Assembly (NCBI GenBank): GCA_037176725.1
Contig: JAZBRS010000013.1
Coordinates: forward strand, 5,955,001-6,019,000
Direction of reading: 5' to 3'
Source: Posidonia oceanica
Lineage: Eukaryota > Streptophyta > Magnoliopsida > Alismatales > Posidoniaceae
Length of the DNA stretch: 64,000 bases
In this document: positions 1-11,906 of the stretch, piece by piece
How the letters are laid out: each line of letters begins with the position of its first letter
How positions within the stretch are numbered: the first letter of the stretch is position 1
Notes under the pieces: model-generated
Seen by the model: only the letters and a program-made list of their open reading frames with translations
Told to the model about the DNA's origin: nothing
The model's database searches: none
Position numbers and translations under genes: made by a program

Positions 1-2300
1 GTTGGTTTGGGGACGTGGGCCATTGCATGCCCTTTCGAGGTCTTGTCTGCTTGTCTCCTCAGTCGGTTCGAGGACGAGTTCCTTTGCGTGCCCTTTCGAG
101 GTCTTGTCTGTTTGTCTCCTCAGTTGTTTTGAGGACGAGAGCCTTTGCATGCCCTGTGATGGTCATGTCAACTTGCTTCCTCTGTTGGTTTGATGACGAG
201 CGGCTTTGCAGGCCCTTACGAGGTCGTGTGCGCTTGTCTCCTCAGTTGGTTTGAGGACGAGCGCATTCGCATGCCCTTTCGAGGTCATTTCTGCGAGTCT
301 CCACTGTTGGTTTGAGGATGAGCTCCTTTGCATGCCCTTTCGAGGTCACGACTGTTTATTTCCTCAGTTGTTTTGGGGACGAGCACCATTGCATGTCCTT
401 TTGAGGTCATGTCTGCTTGTCTCCTCAATTGATTTGTGGACGAGCTCCTACAAATGCCCTATCGTGATCATGTCTGCTCGTCTCCTCAGTTGGATTGAGG
501 ACGGGCGCCTTTGCATACCCTTTCGAGGTCATGTCCGCTTGTCTCCTCTGTTGGTTTGGGGACGAGCGCCTTTGCATGCCCTTTCGAGGTCTTGTCTGCT
601 CGTCTCCTGGGTAGGTTTAAGGACGAGTGCCTTTGCATGCCCTTTCGAGGACTTCTCTGCATGTCTCCTCAGATGTTTTGAGGACGAGCGCCTTTGCTTG
701 CCCTTTCAAGGTCATGTTCGTTTGTTTCCTCAATTGGTTTGAGGACGAGTGCCTTCGCTTGCACTTTCGAGGTCATGTCTGCTTGTCTTCTCAGTCGGAT
801 TGAGGACGAGCGCCTTTGCAAGCCCTTTCGAGGTCGTGTCTGCTTGTTTCCTCTGTTGGTTTATGGACGAGTGCCTTTGCATGCCCTTTCGAGGTCATGT
901 CTGCTTGTTTCCTCGGTTGGTTTGTTGACGAGTGCCTTTGCATGCCCTTTCGAGGTCATGTATGCTTGTTTCCTCAGTTGGTTTGAGGACGAGTGCCTTT
1001 GCGTGCCCGTTCGAGGTGATGTCTTCTTGTTTCCTCAGTTAGTTTGAGGACGAGCGCCTTTGCATGCCCTTTCGAGGTCGTGTCTGTGTATCTCCACAGT
1101 TGGTTTGAGGGCGAGCCCCTTTGCATGCCCTTTCGAGGTCATGTCTGCTGGTCTCCGCAATTGGTTTACGGACGAGTGCCTTCACATGCCCTCTCGAGGT
1201 CTTGTCTGTTTGTCTCCTCTGTCGGTTTGAGGACGATCGGCTTTGCATGCCCTTTCGTGGACATGTCTGCTAGTCTCCTTAGTTGGTTTGAGGACGAGTG
1301 GCTTTGCTTGCCCTTTCGAGGTCATGTCTGCTTGTTTCCCCCGTTGGTTTGAGGACGTGCTGCTTCGCCTGCCCGTTCGGGGAGATGTCCGCTTGTTTCC
1401 TCCGTTGGTTTGAGGACGAGTGCCATTGCATGCCCTTTCGAGGTCGTGTCTGCTTGTCTCCATAGTTGGTTTGAGGACGAGCACCTTTGCCTGCCCTTTC
1501 GCGGTCATGTCTGCTTGTCTCCACTGTTGGTTTGAGGATGAGTGCCTTCGCATGCCCGTTCGAGGTCATGTCTGATTGTTTCCTCATTTCGTTTGTGGAC
1601 GAGTGTCTTCGCAGGCCCTTTCGAGCTCATTTCTGCTTGTTTCCTCGGTTGGTTGGAGGACGAGCGCCTTTGCAAGCCCTTTCGAGGTCAAGTGTGCAAG
1701 TCTCGACTGTTGGTTTGAGGACAAGCGCCTTTGCATGCCCTTTCGAGGTCAAGTCTGCTTGTTTCCTCAGTTGGTTTGCGGACGAGCGCCTTTGCATGTC
1801 CTTTCGAGGTCGTGTATGCTTGTCTCCCCAGTTGGTTTGAGTACGAGCGGCTTTGCATGCCCTTTCGAGGTCATGTCTGCTTGTCTACTCCGTTGGTTTG
1901 TGGACGATCTCCTTTGCACGCCCTTTCGAGGTCACATCTGCATGTTTCCTCAGTTGGTATGAGGATGAGCGCCTTTGCATGCCCTTTTGAGGTCATTTCT
2001 GCTTGTCTCCTCCGTTGGTTTGAGGACGAGTGCCTTTGCATGCCTTTTCGCGGACACGTCTGCTTGTCTCATCATTAGGTTTGAGGACGAGCGCCTTCGC
2101 ATGCGCAAACGAGGTCAGGCCGGCTCGTCTCCTCAGTAGGTTTGAGGACGAGCGCCTTTGCATGCCCTTTCGAGGTCGTGTCTGCTAGTCTCCTCTGTTG
2201 GTTTGAGGACGAGCTCCTTTGCATGGCCTTTCGAGGTCATGTCTGCAAGTTTCCTCAGTTGGTTTGAGGACGAGCGCCTTTGCGTGCCCTTTTGAGGTCA
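1..2300. repeat. HOR block, counterpart of 22,352-24,530
   Basis: The order of variant monomers here is reproduced near 22.4-24.5 kb. Positions 370-1,962 match at a spacing of about 22,229 bp. The first monomers match at 22,351 bp, so one copy has gained or lost two monomers (122 bp). Related monomer order appears again at about 51.2-53.4 kb. Shared markers include a monomer reading tttaaatg or acaaatg with cgtgatcatg, and a later one with gcccgttcg. The block is cut by the window edge. Confidence 0.7.
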
Positions 2301-2999
2301 TGTCTGCTTGTCTCCTCTGTTGGTTTGAGGATGAGCGCTTTTGCATGCCCTTTCGAGGACATGTCTGCTTGTCTCCTCATTTGGTTTGAGGACGAGTGCC
2401 TTTGCTTGCCCTATCGAGGTCATGTCTGCTCGTCTCCTCAGTTGGTTTGAGGACGAGCTCCTTTGCATGCCCTCTCGAGGTCTTGTCTGCATGTTTCCTC
2501 AGTTGGTGTGAGGACGAGTGCCTATGCATGCCCTTTTGAGGTCATGTCTGCTTGTCTCCTCAGTTGGTTTGAGGATGAGCACCTTTGCAAGCCCTTTCAA
2601 GGTCTTGTCTGCATGTCTCCTCCGTTGGTTTGAGGACGAGCTCCTTTGCATGCCCTTTCGAGGTCATGTCTGCTTGTTTCCTCAGTTGGTTTGTGGACGA
2701 GCGCCTTTGCTAGCCCTTTCGTGGTATTGTCAGCTTGTTTCCTCTATTGGTTTGAGGACGAGCGCCTTTGCATGCCCATTTGAGGTCATGTCAGTTTGTC
2801 TCCTCTGTTGGTTTGAGGACGAGCGCCTTTGGATGCCCTTTCGAGGTCATGTCAGCTAGTTTCCACAGTTGCTATGAGGACGAGCGCCTTTGCATGCCCT
2901 TTCGAGGACATGTCTGCTTGTCTCCTCCGTTGGTTTGGGGACGAGCGCCTTTGCATGCCCTTCCGAGGTCATGTCCGCTTGTCTCCTCAATTGTTTTGG

Positions 3000-5840
3000 G
3001 GACAAGAACCATTGCATGCCCTTTCGAGGTCATGTCTACTTGTCTCCTCAGTTGATTTGAGGACGAGCACCTTTTCTTGCCCTATCGTGGTCATGTCTGC
3101 TCGCCTCCTCGGTCGGATTTAAGACGGGCGCCTATGCATGCCCTTTCGAGGCCATGTCTGCTTGTCTCCTCTGTTGGTTTGCGGACGAGCGCCTTTGCAT
3201 GCCCTTTCGAGGTCTTGTCCGCTTGTCTCTTCGGTAGGTTTGTGGACGAGTGGCTTTGCATGCCCTTTTGAGGCCTTGTCTGCTTGTCTCCTCAATAGTT
3301 TTGAGGACGAGCGCCTTTGCTTGCCCTTTCGAGGTCATGTTCGTTTGTTTCCTCAGTTGGTTTGAGGACGAGCGCCTTTGCTTGCCCTTTCGAGGTCATG
3401 TCTGCTTGTCTCCTCAGTAGGATTGAGGACGAGCGCCTTTGCTAGCCCTTTCGAGGTCGTGTCTGCTTGTTTCCTCAGTTGGTTTAAGGACGAGTGCCTT
3501 TGCATGCCCTTTCGAGGTCATGTCTGCTTGTTTCCCCAGTTGGTTTGAGGCCGAGTGCCATTGCATGCCCTTTCGAGGTGATGTCTTCTTGTTTCCTCCG
3601 TTGTTTTGTGGACGAGCACCTTTGCAAGCCCTTTCGAGGTCGTGTCTGCTTATCTCCACAGTTGGTTTGAGGACGAGTCCCTTTGCATGCCCTTTCGAGG
3701 TCATGTCTGCTTGTCTCCTCAGTTGGTTTGAGGATGAGCACCGTTGCATGCCCTTTTGTGGTCATGTCTGCTTTTCGCCTCAGTTGGTTTGAGGACGAGT
3801 GGCTTCGGATGCCCTTTCGAGGTCATGTCTGCTTCTCTCCTCTGTTGTTTTGAGGACGAGTACCTTTGCATGCCCTTCCGAGGTCAAGTCTGCTTGTCTG
3901 CTCAATTGGTTTGGGGACGAGGGCCTCTGTTTGCCCATTCGTGGTCTTGTCTCCTCTGTAGGTTTGAGGACGAGTGCCGTCGCATGTCCTTTCGTGGTCT
4001 TGTCGACTTGTCTCCTCGGTTGTTTTGAGGACGAGTGCCTTTGCATGCCCTTTCAAGGTGTTGTCATCTTGTTTCCTCAGTTGGTTTGAGGACAAGCGCT
4101 TTTGCATGCCCTATCTAGGTCAGGTCTGCTCGTCTGCTCAGTTGGATTGAGGACGAGCGCCTTTGCATGCCCTTTCGAGGTCATGTCTACTTGTCACCTC
4201 AGTTGGTTTGGGGACGAGCACCTTTGCCTGCCCTTTCGAGGCCATGTCTGCTTGTCTCCTCAGTTGGTTTGGGGACGACGGCCTTTGCATGCCCTTTCGA
4301 GGTCATGTTTGCTTGTCTCCTCTATAGGTTTGAGGATGAGTGCCTTTGCATGCCCTTTCGAGGACTTGTCTGCTTGTCTCCTCAGTTGTTTTGAGGACGA
4401 GTGCCATTGCATGCCCTTTCGAGGTGTTGTCTTCTTGTTTCCTCAGTTGGTTTGAGGACGAGCGCCTTTGCAAGCCCTTTCAAGGTCGTGTCAGCTTATC
4501 TCCCCAGTTGGTTTGAGGACGAGCCCCATTGCATGTCCTTTCGAGGTCATGTCTGCTTGTCTCCTCTGTTGGTTTGAGGACGAGCGTCATTTCTTGCCCT
4601 ATCGAGGTCATGTCAGTTCATCTCCTCAGTTGGATTGAGGACGGGCGCCTTTGCATGCCCTTTCGAGGTCATGTCTGCATGTCTCCTCATTTGGTTTGGG
4701 GACAAGCGCCTTTGCAAGCCCTTTCGAGGTCTTGTCTGCTTGTTTCCTCAGTTGGTTTGAGGACGAGTGCCTTTGCATGCCCTTTCGAGGCCTTGTCTGC
4801 TTGTAACCTCAGTTGTCTTGAGGACGAGTGCCTTTGCATGCCCTTTCAAGGTCATGTCTATTTTTTTCCGCAGTTGGTTTGAGGACGAGTGCCTCTGCTG
4901 GCCTTTTCGAGGTCATGTCTGCTTGTCTCCTCTGTTGGATTAACGACGAGTGCCTTTACATGCCCTTTCGAGGTCGTGTCTGCATGTTTACTCAGTTGGT
5001 TTGAAGTCGAGTGCCTTTGCATGCCCTTTCGAGGTGATGTCTTCTTGTTTCCTCAGTTGTTTTGAGGACGAGCGCCTTTGCATGCCCTTTCGAGGTCGTG
5101 TCAGCTTATCTCCTCAGTGGTGTGAGGACGAGCCCCTTTGCATGCCCTTTCGAGGTCATGTCTGCTTGTCTCCTCCGTTGGTTAGAGGACGAGCTCCTTT
5201 ACATGCCCTTTGATGGTCATGTCTGCTTGTCAACTCAGGTGGTTCGAGGACGAGTGGCTTTGCATGCCCTTTCGAGGTCATGTCTAATTCTCTCCTCAGT
5301 TGTTTTGAGGACGAGCACCTTTGCATGCCCTTTCGAGGTCATGTCTGCTTGTCTCCTAAGTTGATTTGAGGACGAGCGCCTTTTCATTCCCTATTGGGGT
5401 CATGTCCGCTCGTCTCCTTTGTTGGATTGAGGACGAGCGCCTTTGCATGCCCTTTCGAGGTCATGTTTGCTAGTCTCCACAGTTGGTTTGGGGACGATGG
5501 CCATTGCATGCCCTTTCGAGGTCATGTTTGCTAGTCTCCACAGTTGGTTTGGGGACGATGGCCATTGCATGCCCTTTCGAGGTCTTGTCTACTTGTCTAC
5601 TCCGTCGGATCGAGGACGAGTTCCATTGCATGCCCTTTCGAGGTCTTGTCTGTTTGTCTCCACAGTTGTTTTGAGGACGAGCGTCTTTGCATGCCCTTTC
5701 AAGGTCATGTCTGCTTGTTTCCTCAGTTGGTTTGAGGACGAGCGCCTTTGCATGCCCTTTCGAGGCCATGTCTGCATTTCACCTCAGTTGGATTGAGGAC
5801 AAGCACCTTTGCATGCCCTTTCGAGGTCAAGTTTGCTTGG
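3000..5840. repeat. HOR block, counterpart of 16,100-18,930
   Basis: Marker monomers occur in the same order in both blocks: gacaagaaccattg, then ggatttag/aagac with gggcgcc, then gtcagttcatctcc, then ctcagtggtgtgagg, then attccctattggggtc. The offset is 13,022 bp at the start, about 13,091-13,152 bp later, with steps of one monomer. One step is the exact monomer duplication at 5,460-5,581. The 3.0-4.8 kb part is also related to 10.1-11.8 kb. Confidence 0.7.
5460..5581. repeat. exact tandem duplication of one monomer
   Basis: Bases 5,460-5,520 and 5,521-5,581 are two identical 61-bp units. Both have the rare combination catgtttgctagtctccac followed by ggggacgatggccattg. The corresponding places near 18.6 kb and 45.1 kb have only one such unit. 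Neighbouring monomers elsewhere differ at several positions, so identity between neighbours marks a recent gain of a single unit. Confidence 0.9.
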
Positions 5841-6009
5841 TTCCTCAGTTGGTTTGATGACGAGTGCCTTTGCATGTCCTTTCGAGGTCATGTCTACTTG
5901 TTTCCTCTGTTGGTTTGAGGACGAGTGCCTTTGCATGCCCTTTCGAGGTGTTGTCTTCTTGTTTCCTCAGTTGGTTTGAGGACGAGCGTCTTTGCCTGCC
6001 ATTTCGCGG

Positions 6010-9000
6010 TCATGTCTGCTTGTCTCCTCAGTTGGGTTGAGGATGAGCGCCTTTGCGTGCCCTTTCGAGGTCAAGTCTGATTGTTTCCTCTGTTGGTTTG
6101 CGGACGAGTGTTATTGCATGCCCATTCGAGGTCATTTCTGCTTGTTTCCACCGTTGGTTTTAGGACGAGTGCCTTAGCAAGCCCTTCCGAGGTCATGTCT
6201 GCTTGTCTCCTCTGTCGGTTTGAGGATGAGCTCCTTTGCATGCCTTTTTGAGGTCATGTCTGCTTGTTTCCTCTGTTGGTTTGATGACGAGCGCCTTTGC
6301 ATGCCCTTTCGAGGTCGTGTACGCTTGTCTCCTCAGTTGGTTTGAGGACGAGCGCCTTCGCATGCCCTTTCGAGGTCATTTCTGCGAGTCTCCACTGTTG
6401 GTTTGAGGACGAGCTCCTTTGCATGCCCTTTCGAGGTCACGTCTGCATATTTCTCAGTTGGTTTGATGACAAGCGCCTATGCATGCCCTTTTGAGGTCAT
6501 GTCTGCTTGTCTCCTCAGTTGGTTTGAGGACGAGCTCCTTTGCATGCCCTTCGCGGACATGTCTGCTTGTCTCCTCATTTGATTTGAGGATGAGTGCCTT
6601 TGCTTGCCCTATCGAGGTCATGTCTGCTCGTCTCCATAGTTGGATTGAGGACGAGTGCCCTTGCATGCCCTTTCGAGGTCTTGTCTGCATTTCTCCACAG
6701 TTGGTTTTGGGACGAGCACCTTTGCATGCCCTTTCGAGGACTTGTCTGCTTGTCTCCTCAGTTGCTTTGGGGGCAATGGCCATTGCATGCCCATTCGACG
6801 TCTTGTCTACTTGTCTCCTCAGTTGTTTTGAGGATGAGCGCCTTTGCATGCCCTTTCATGGTCATGTCTGCTTGTTTCCTCAGTTGGTTTGAGGACGAGC
6901 ACCATTGCATGCCCTTTCGATGTCATGTCTGCTAGTCTCCTCAGTTGGATTGAGGACGAGCACCTTTGCATGCCCTTTCGTGGGCCTGTCTGCTTGTTTC
7001 CTCAGTTGGTTTGTGGACCAGTGCCTTTGCACACCCTTTCGAGGTCATGTCTACTTGTTTTCTCAGTTGGTTTGAGGACGTGAGCCTTTGCATGCCCTAT
7101 CGAGGTGATGTCTTCGTGTTTCCTCCGTTGGTTTGAGGACGAGTGCCTTTGCATGCCCTTTCGAGGTCTTGTCTGCTTGTCTCCTCAGTTGTTTTGATGA
7201 CGAGCGCCTTTGCATGCCCTTTCGAGGACATGTCTGCTTGCCTCGTCAGTTGGTTTGAGGACGAGCGCGTTTGCATGCCCTTTCGAGGTCATGTCTGCTT
7301 GTCTCCTCAGTTGTTTTGTGGACGAGCACCTTTGCATGCCCTTTCGAGGTCATGTCTGCTTGTCTCCATAGTTGATATGAGGACGAGTGCCTTTTTGTGC
7401 GCTATCGAGGTCTTGTCAGCTCGTCACCTCGGTTGGATGGAGGATGGGCGCCTTTGCGTGCGCTTTCGAGGTCATGTCCGCTTGTCTCCTCAATTGGTTT
7501 GGGGACGAGTGCCTTTGCAATCCCATTCGAGGTCTTGTCTGCTTGTCTCCACAGTAGGTTTGAGGACGAGTGCCATTGCATGCCCATTCGAGGCCTTTCC
7601 GCTTGTCTCCTCAGTTGTTTTGTGGACGAGCGCCTTTGCAGGCCCTTTCAAGGTCATGTATGTTTGTTTCCTCTGTAGGTTTGAGGACGAGCGCCTTTGC
7701 TTGCCCTTTCGAGGACATGTCTGCTTGTCTCCTCATTTGGTTTGAGGACGAGCGCCTTTGCTTGCCCTATCGAGGTCATGTCTGCTCGTCTCCTCAGTTG
7801 GTTTGAGGACGAGCTCCTTTGCATGCCCTTTCGAGGTCTTGTCTGCATGTTTCCTCAGTTGGTGTGAGGACGAGCACCTATGCATGCCCTTTTGAGGTCA
7901 TGTCTGCATGTCTCCTCAGTTGGTTTGAGGACGAGCGCCTTTGCATGCCCTTCCGGGTTCGTGTCTGCTTATCTCCTCGGTTGGTCTGAGGACGAGCCCC
8001 TTTGCATGCCCTTTCGAGGTCATCTCCGCTTGTCTCCTCAGTTGGTTTGAGGACGAGCGCTTTTGCAAGCCCTTTCGTGGTATTGTCAGCTTGTTTCCTC
8101 TATTGGTTTGAGGACGAGCGCCTTTGCATGCCCTTTTGAGGTCATGTCTGTTTGTCTCCTCTGTTGGTTTGAGGACGAGCACCTTTGCAAGCCCTTTCGA
8201 GATCATGTCTGTATGTCTCCTCTGTTGGTTTGAGGACGAGCTCCTTTGCGTGCCCTTTCGAGGTCATGTCGGCTTGTTTCCTCAGTTGGTTTTAGGACGA
8301 GTGCCTTTGCTTGCCCTTTCGAGGTCTTGTCAGCTTGTTTCCTCTGTTGGATTGAGGACGAGCGCCTTTGCATGCCCTTTCGAGGTCATGTCTGCTTGTC
8401 TCCTCAGTTGGTATGAGGACGAGCGCCTTTGCTTGCCCTTTCGAGGACATGTCTGCATGTCTCCACCGTTGGTTTGAGGACGAGCGCCCTTGCATGCCCT
8501 TACGTGGTCATGTCTGCATGTCTCCTCTGTTGTTTGGGTGACGAGAACCATTGCATGCCCTTTCGAGGTCATGTCTGCTTGTCTCCTCTGTTGATTTGAG
8601 GAAGATCCTTTTCTAGCCCTATCGTGGTCATGTCTGCTCGTCTCCTCAGTTGGATTGGCGACGAGCACCTTTGCATGCCCTATCGAGGTCATGTCTGCTA
8701 GTCTCCTCTGTCGGTTTGAGTACGAGCACCTTTGCAGGCCCTTTCGAGGACATGTCTGCTTATCTCCTCATTTGGTTTGAGGACGTGCACCTTTGCTTGC
8801 CCTGTCGAGGTCATCTCTGCTCGTCTCCTCGGTTGGTTTGAGGACGAGCTCCTTTGCATGCCCTTTCGAGGTCTTGTCTGCATGTTTCATCAGTTGGTTT
8901 GAGGATGAGTGCCTTTGCATGGCCTTTTGAGGTCATGTCAGCTTGTCTCCTCTGTTGTTTTGAGGATAAGCGCCTTTGCATGCCCTTTCGAGGTCATGTC

Positions 9001-11833
9001 GGCATGTCTCCTCTGTTGGTTTGAGCAAGTGATCCTTTGCATGCCCTTTCGAGGTCATGTCTGCTTGTTTCCTCAGTTGGTTTGAGGACAAGTGCCTTTG
9101 CATGCCCATTCGAGGTCATGTCTGCTTGTCTCCTCAGTTGGTTTGGGAACGAGGGCCATTGCATGCCCTTTCGAGGTCTTGTCTGCTTGTCTCCTCAGTT
9201 GGTTTGAGGACGAGCGCCTTTGCATGGCCTTTCGAGGACATGTCTGCTTGTCTCCTCAGTTGGTTTGAGATCTAGCGCCTTTGCATGCCCTGTCGAAGTC
9301 TTGTCTGGTTGTCTCCCCAGTTGGTATGAGGACGAGCGCATTTGCATGCCCTTTCGAGGACATGTCAGCTTGTGTCCACAGTTGGTTTGTGGACAAGCGC
9401 CTTTGCATTCCCTTTCGAGGTCTTGTCAGCTTGTTTCCTCTGTTGGTATGAGGACGAGCTCCTTTGCATGCCCTAACGAGGTCATGTCTGCTAGTCTCCT
9501 CTGTCTGTTTGAGGACGAGCGCCTTTGCATGCCCTTTCGAGGACATGTCTGCTTGTCTCCTCATATGGTTTGAGGACGAGCGCCTTTGCTTGCCCTATCG
9601 AGGTCATCTCCGCTCGTCTCCACAGTTGGTTTGAGGACGAGCTCCTTTGCATGCCCTTTCGAGGTCTTGTCTGCATGTTGCATCAGTTGGTTTGAGGACG
9701 AGCGCGTTTGCATGCCCTTTTGAGGTCATGTCTGCTTGTCTCCTCTGTTGTTTTGAGGATGAGTGCCTTTGCAAACCCTTTCGAGGTCTTGTCTGCATGT
9801 CTCCTCTGTTGGTTTGAGCACGTGCTCCTTTGCATGCCCTTTCGAGGTCATGTCTGCTTGTTTCCTCAGTTGGTTTGAGGACAAGTGCCTTTGCATGCCC
9901 TTTCGAGGTCTTGTCAGCTTGTTTCCTCTGTTGGTTTGAGGACGAGCGCCTTTGCATGCCCTTTCGAGGTCATGTCTGCTTGTTTCCTCAGTTGGTATGA
10001 GGACGAGCGCCTTTGCATGCCCTTTCGAGGACATGTCTGCTTGTCTCCTCCGTTGGTTTGGGGACGAGCACCTTTGCATGCCCTTCCGAGGTAATGTCCG
10101 CTTGTCTCCTCTGTTGTTTTGGGGACAAGAACCATTGCATGCCCTTTTGAGGTCATGTCTGCTTGTCTCCTCTGTTGATTTGAGGACGAGCACCTTTTCT
10201 TGCCCTATCGTGGTCAAGTCTGCTCGTCTCCTCGGTTGCATTTAGGACGGGCGCCTTTGCTTGCCCTTTCGAGGTCATGTCTGCTTGTCTCCTCTGTTGG
10301 TTTGCAGACGATCGCCTTTGCATGCCCTTTCGAGGTCTTGTCCGCTTGTCTCCTCGGTAGGTTTGTGGACGAGTGCCTTTGCATGCCCTTTCGAGGCCTT
10401 GTCTGCTTGTCTCCTCAGTAGTTTTGAGGATGAGCGCCTTTGCTTGCCCTTTCGAGGTCAAGTTCGTTTGTTTCGACAGTTGATTTGAGGACGAGCGCCA
10501 TTGCTTGCCCTTTCGAGGTCATGTCTGCTTGTCTCCTCAGTAGGATTGAGGACGAGCACCTTTGCAAGCCCTTTCGAGGTCATGTCTGCTTGTTTCCTCA
10601 GTTGGTTTAAGGACGAGTGCCTTTGCATGCCCTTTCGAGGTCATGTCTGCATATTTCCCCAGTTGATTTGAGGCCGAGTGCCATTGCATGCCCTTTCGAG
10701 GTGATGTCTTCTTGTTTCCTCCGTTGTTTTGTGGACGAGCACCTTTGCAAGCCCTTTCGAGGTAGTGTCTGCTTATCTCCACAGTTGGTTTGAGGACGAG
10801 CCCCTTTACATGCCCTTTCGAGGTCATGTCTACTTGTCTCCTCAGTTGGTTTGAGGATGAGCGCCGTTGCATGCCCTTCTGTGGTCAAGTCTGCTTGTCG
10901 CCTCTGTTGGTTTGAGGACGAGTGGCTTGGGATGCCCTTTCGAGGTCATGTCTGCTTGTCTCCTCAGTTGTTTTGAGGACGAGCACCTTTGCATGCCCTT
11001 TCGAGGACATGTCTGCATTTCTCCTTAGTTGATTTGAAGACGAGCGCCTTTACATGCCCTATCGAGGTCATGTTTGCTCCTCTCCTCAGTTGGATTGAGG
11101 ACGAGCGCCTTTGCATGCCCTTTCGAGGTCATGTTTGCTTGTCTGCTCAGTTGGTTTGGGGACGAGGGCCTCTGTAAGCCCATTCGTGGTCTTGTCTGCT
11201 TGTCTCCTCTGTAGGTTTGAGGACGAGTGCCTTTGCTTGTCCTTTCGTGGTCTTGTCGGCTTGTCTCCTCGGTTGTTTTGAGGACGAGTGCCTTTGCATG
11301 CCCTTTCAAGGTGTTGTCTTCTTGTTTCCTCAGTTGGTTTGAGGACAAGCGCCTTTGCATGCCCTATCAAGGTCATGTCTGCTCGTCTCCTCAGTTGGAT
11401 TGAGGACGAGCGCCATTGCATGCCCTTTCGAGGCCATGTCAGCTTGTCTCCACAGTTGGTTTGGGGACGACGGCCTTTGCATGCCCTTTCGTGGTCTTGT
11501 TTGCTTGTCTCCTCTGTAGGTTTGAGGATGAGTGCCTTTGCATGCCCTTTCGAGGTCTTGTCTGCTTGTCTCCTCAGTTGTTTTGAGGACGAGTGCCTTT
11601 GCATGCCCTTTCGAGGTGTTGTCTTCTTGTTTCCTCAGTTGGTTTGAGGACGAGCGCCTTTGCAAGCCATTTCAAGGTCGTGTCTGCTTATCTCCCCAGT
11701 TGGTTTGAGGACGAGCCCCTTTGCATGTCCTTTCGAGGTCATGTCTGGTTGTCACCTCTGTTGGTTTGTGGACGAGCGTCATTTCTTGCCCTATCGAGGT
11801 CATGTCAGTTCATCTCCTCTGTTGGATTGAGGA
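6010..11833. repeat. 5.9-kb higher-order repeat, copy 1
   Basis: Variant monomers here recur in the same order 5,897-5,899 bp downstream, about 97 monomers away. Matching landmarks are gttgggttgagg (6,031 and 11,928), the gatatgagg monomer (about 7,375 and 13,274), the short cgatcctttt monomers (about 8,600 and 14,500), the gacaagaaccattg monomer (about 10,122 and 16,022), and gtcagttcatctcc (about 11,804 and 17,703). Around 10.6-11.2 kb the offset drops by 61 to 5,838, so one monomer differs locally. The right end abuts the inverted repeat. Confidence 0.85.
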
Positions 11834-11871
11834 GATGAACTGACATGACCTCGATAGGGCAAGAAATGACG
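11777..11871. repeat. perfect 43-bp inverted repeat (fold-back scar)
   Basis: The left arm 11,777-11,819 and right arm 11,829-11,871 are exact reverse complements over 43 bp, with a 9-base spacer (tgttggatt). The left arm is ordinary array sequence (cgtcatttcttgccc ... catctcctc). The right arm is its inverted copy, inserted inside a monomer. Compared with the equivalent sites near 4.6 and 17.7 kb, 46 bp have been added, and attgagga appears on both sides (11,826 and 11,872). This is the only antisense piece I found in 62.8 kb. Confidence 0.97.
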
Positions 11872-11906
11872 ATTGAGGACGGGCGCCAATGCATGCACTT
11901 TCGAGG

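Noticed and set aside
3050..3130. Telomere-like tttagg words (ggatttaggac variants at 10.2, 16.1, 27.05 kb and elsewhere)
   Set aside because: They are single occurrences caused by a g-to-t or a substitution in gattgagg, not tandem TTTAGGG units.
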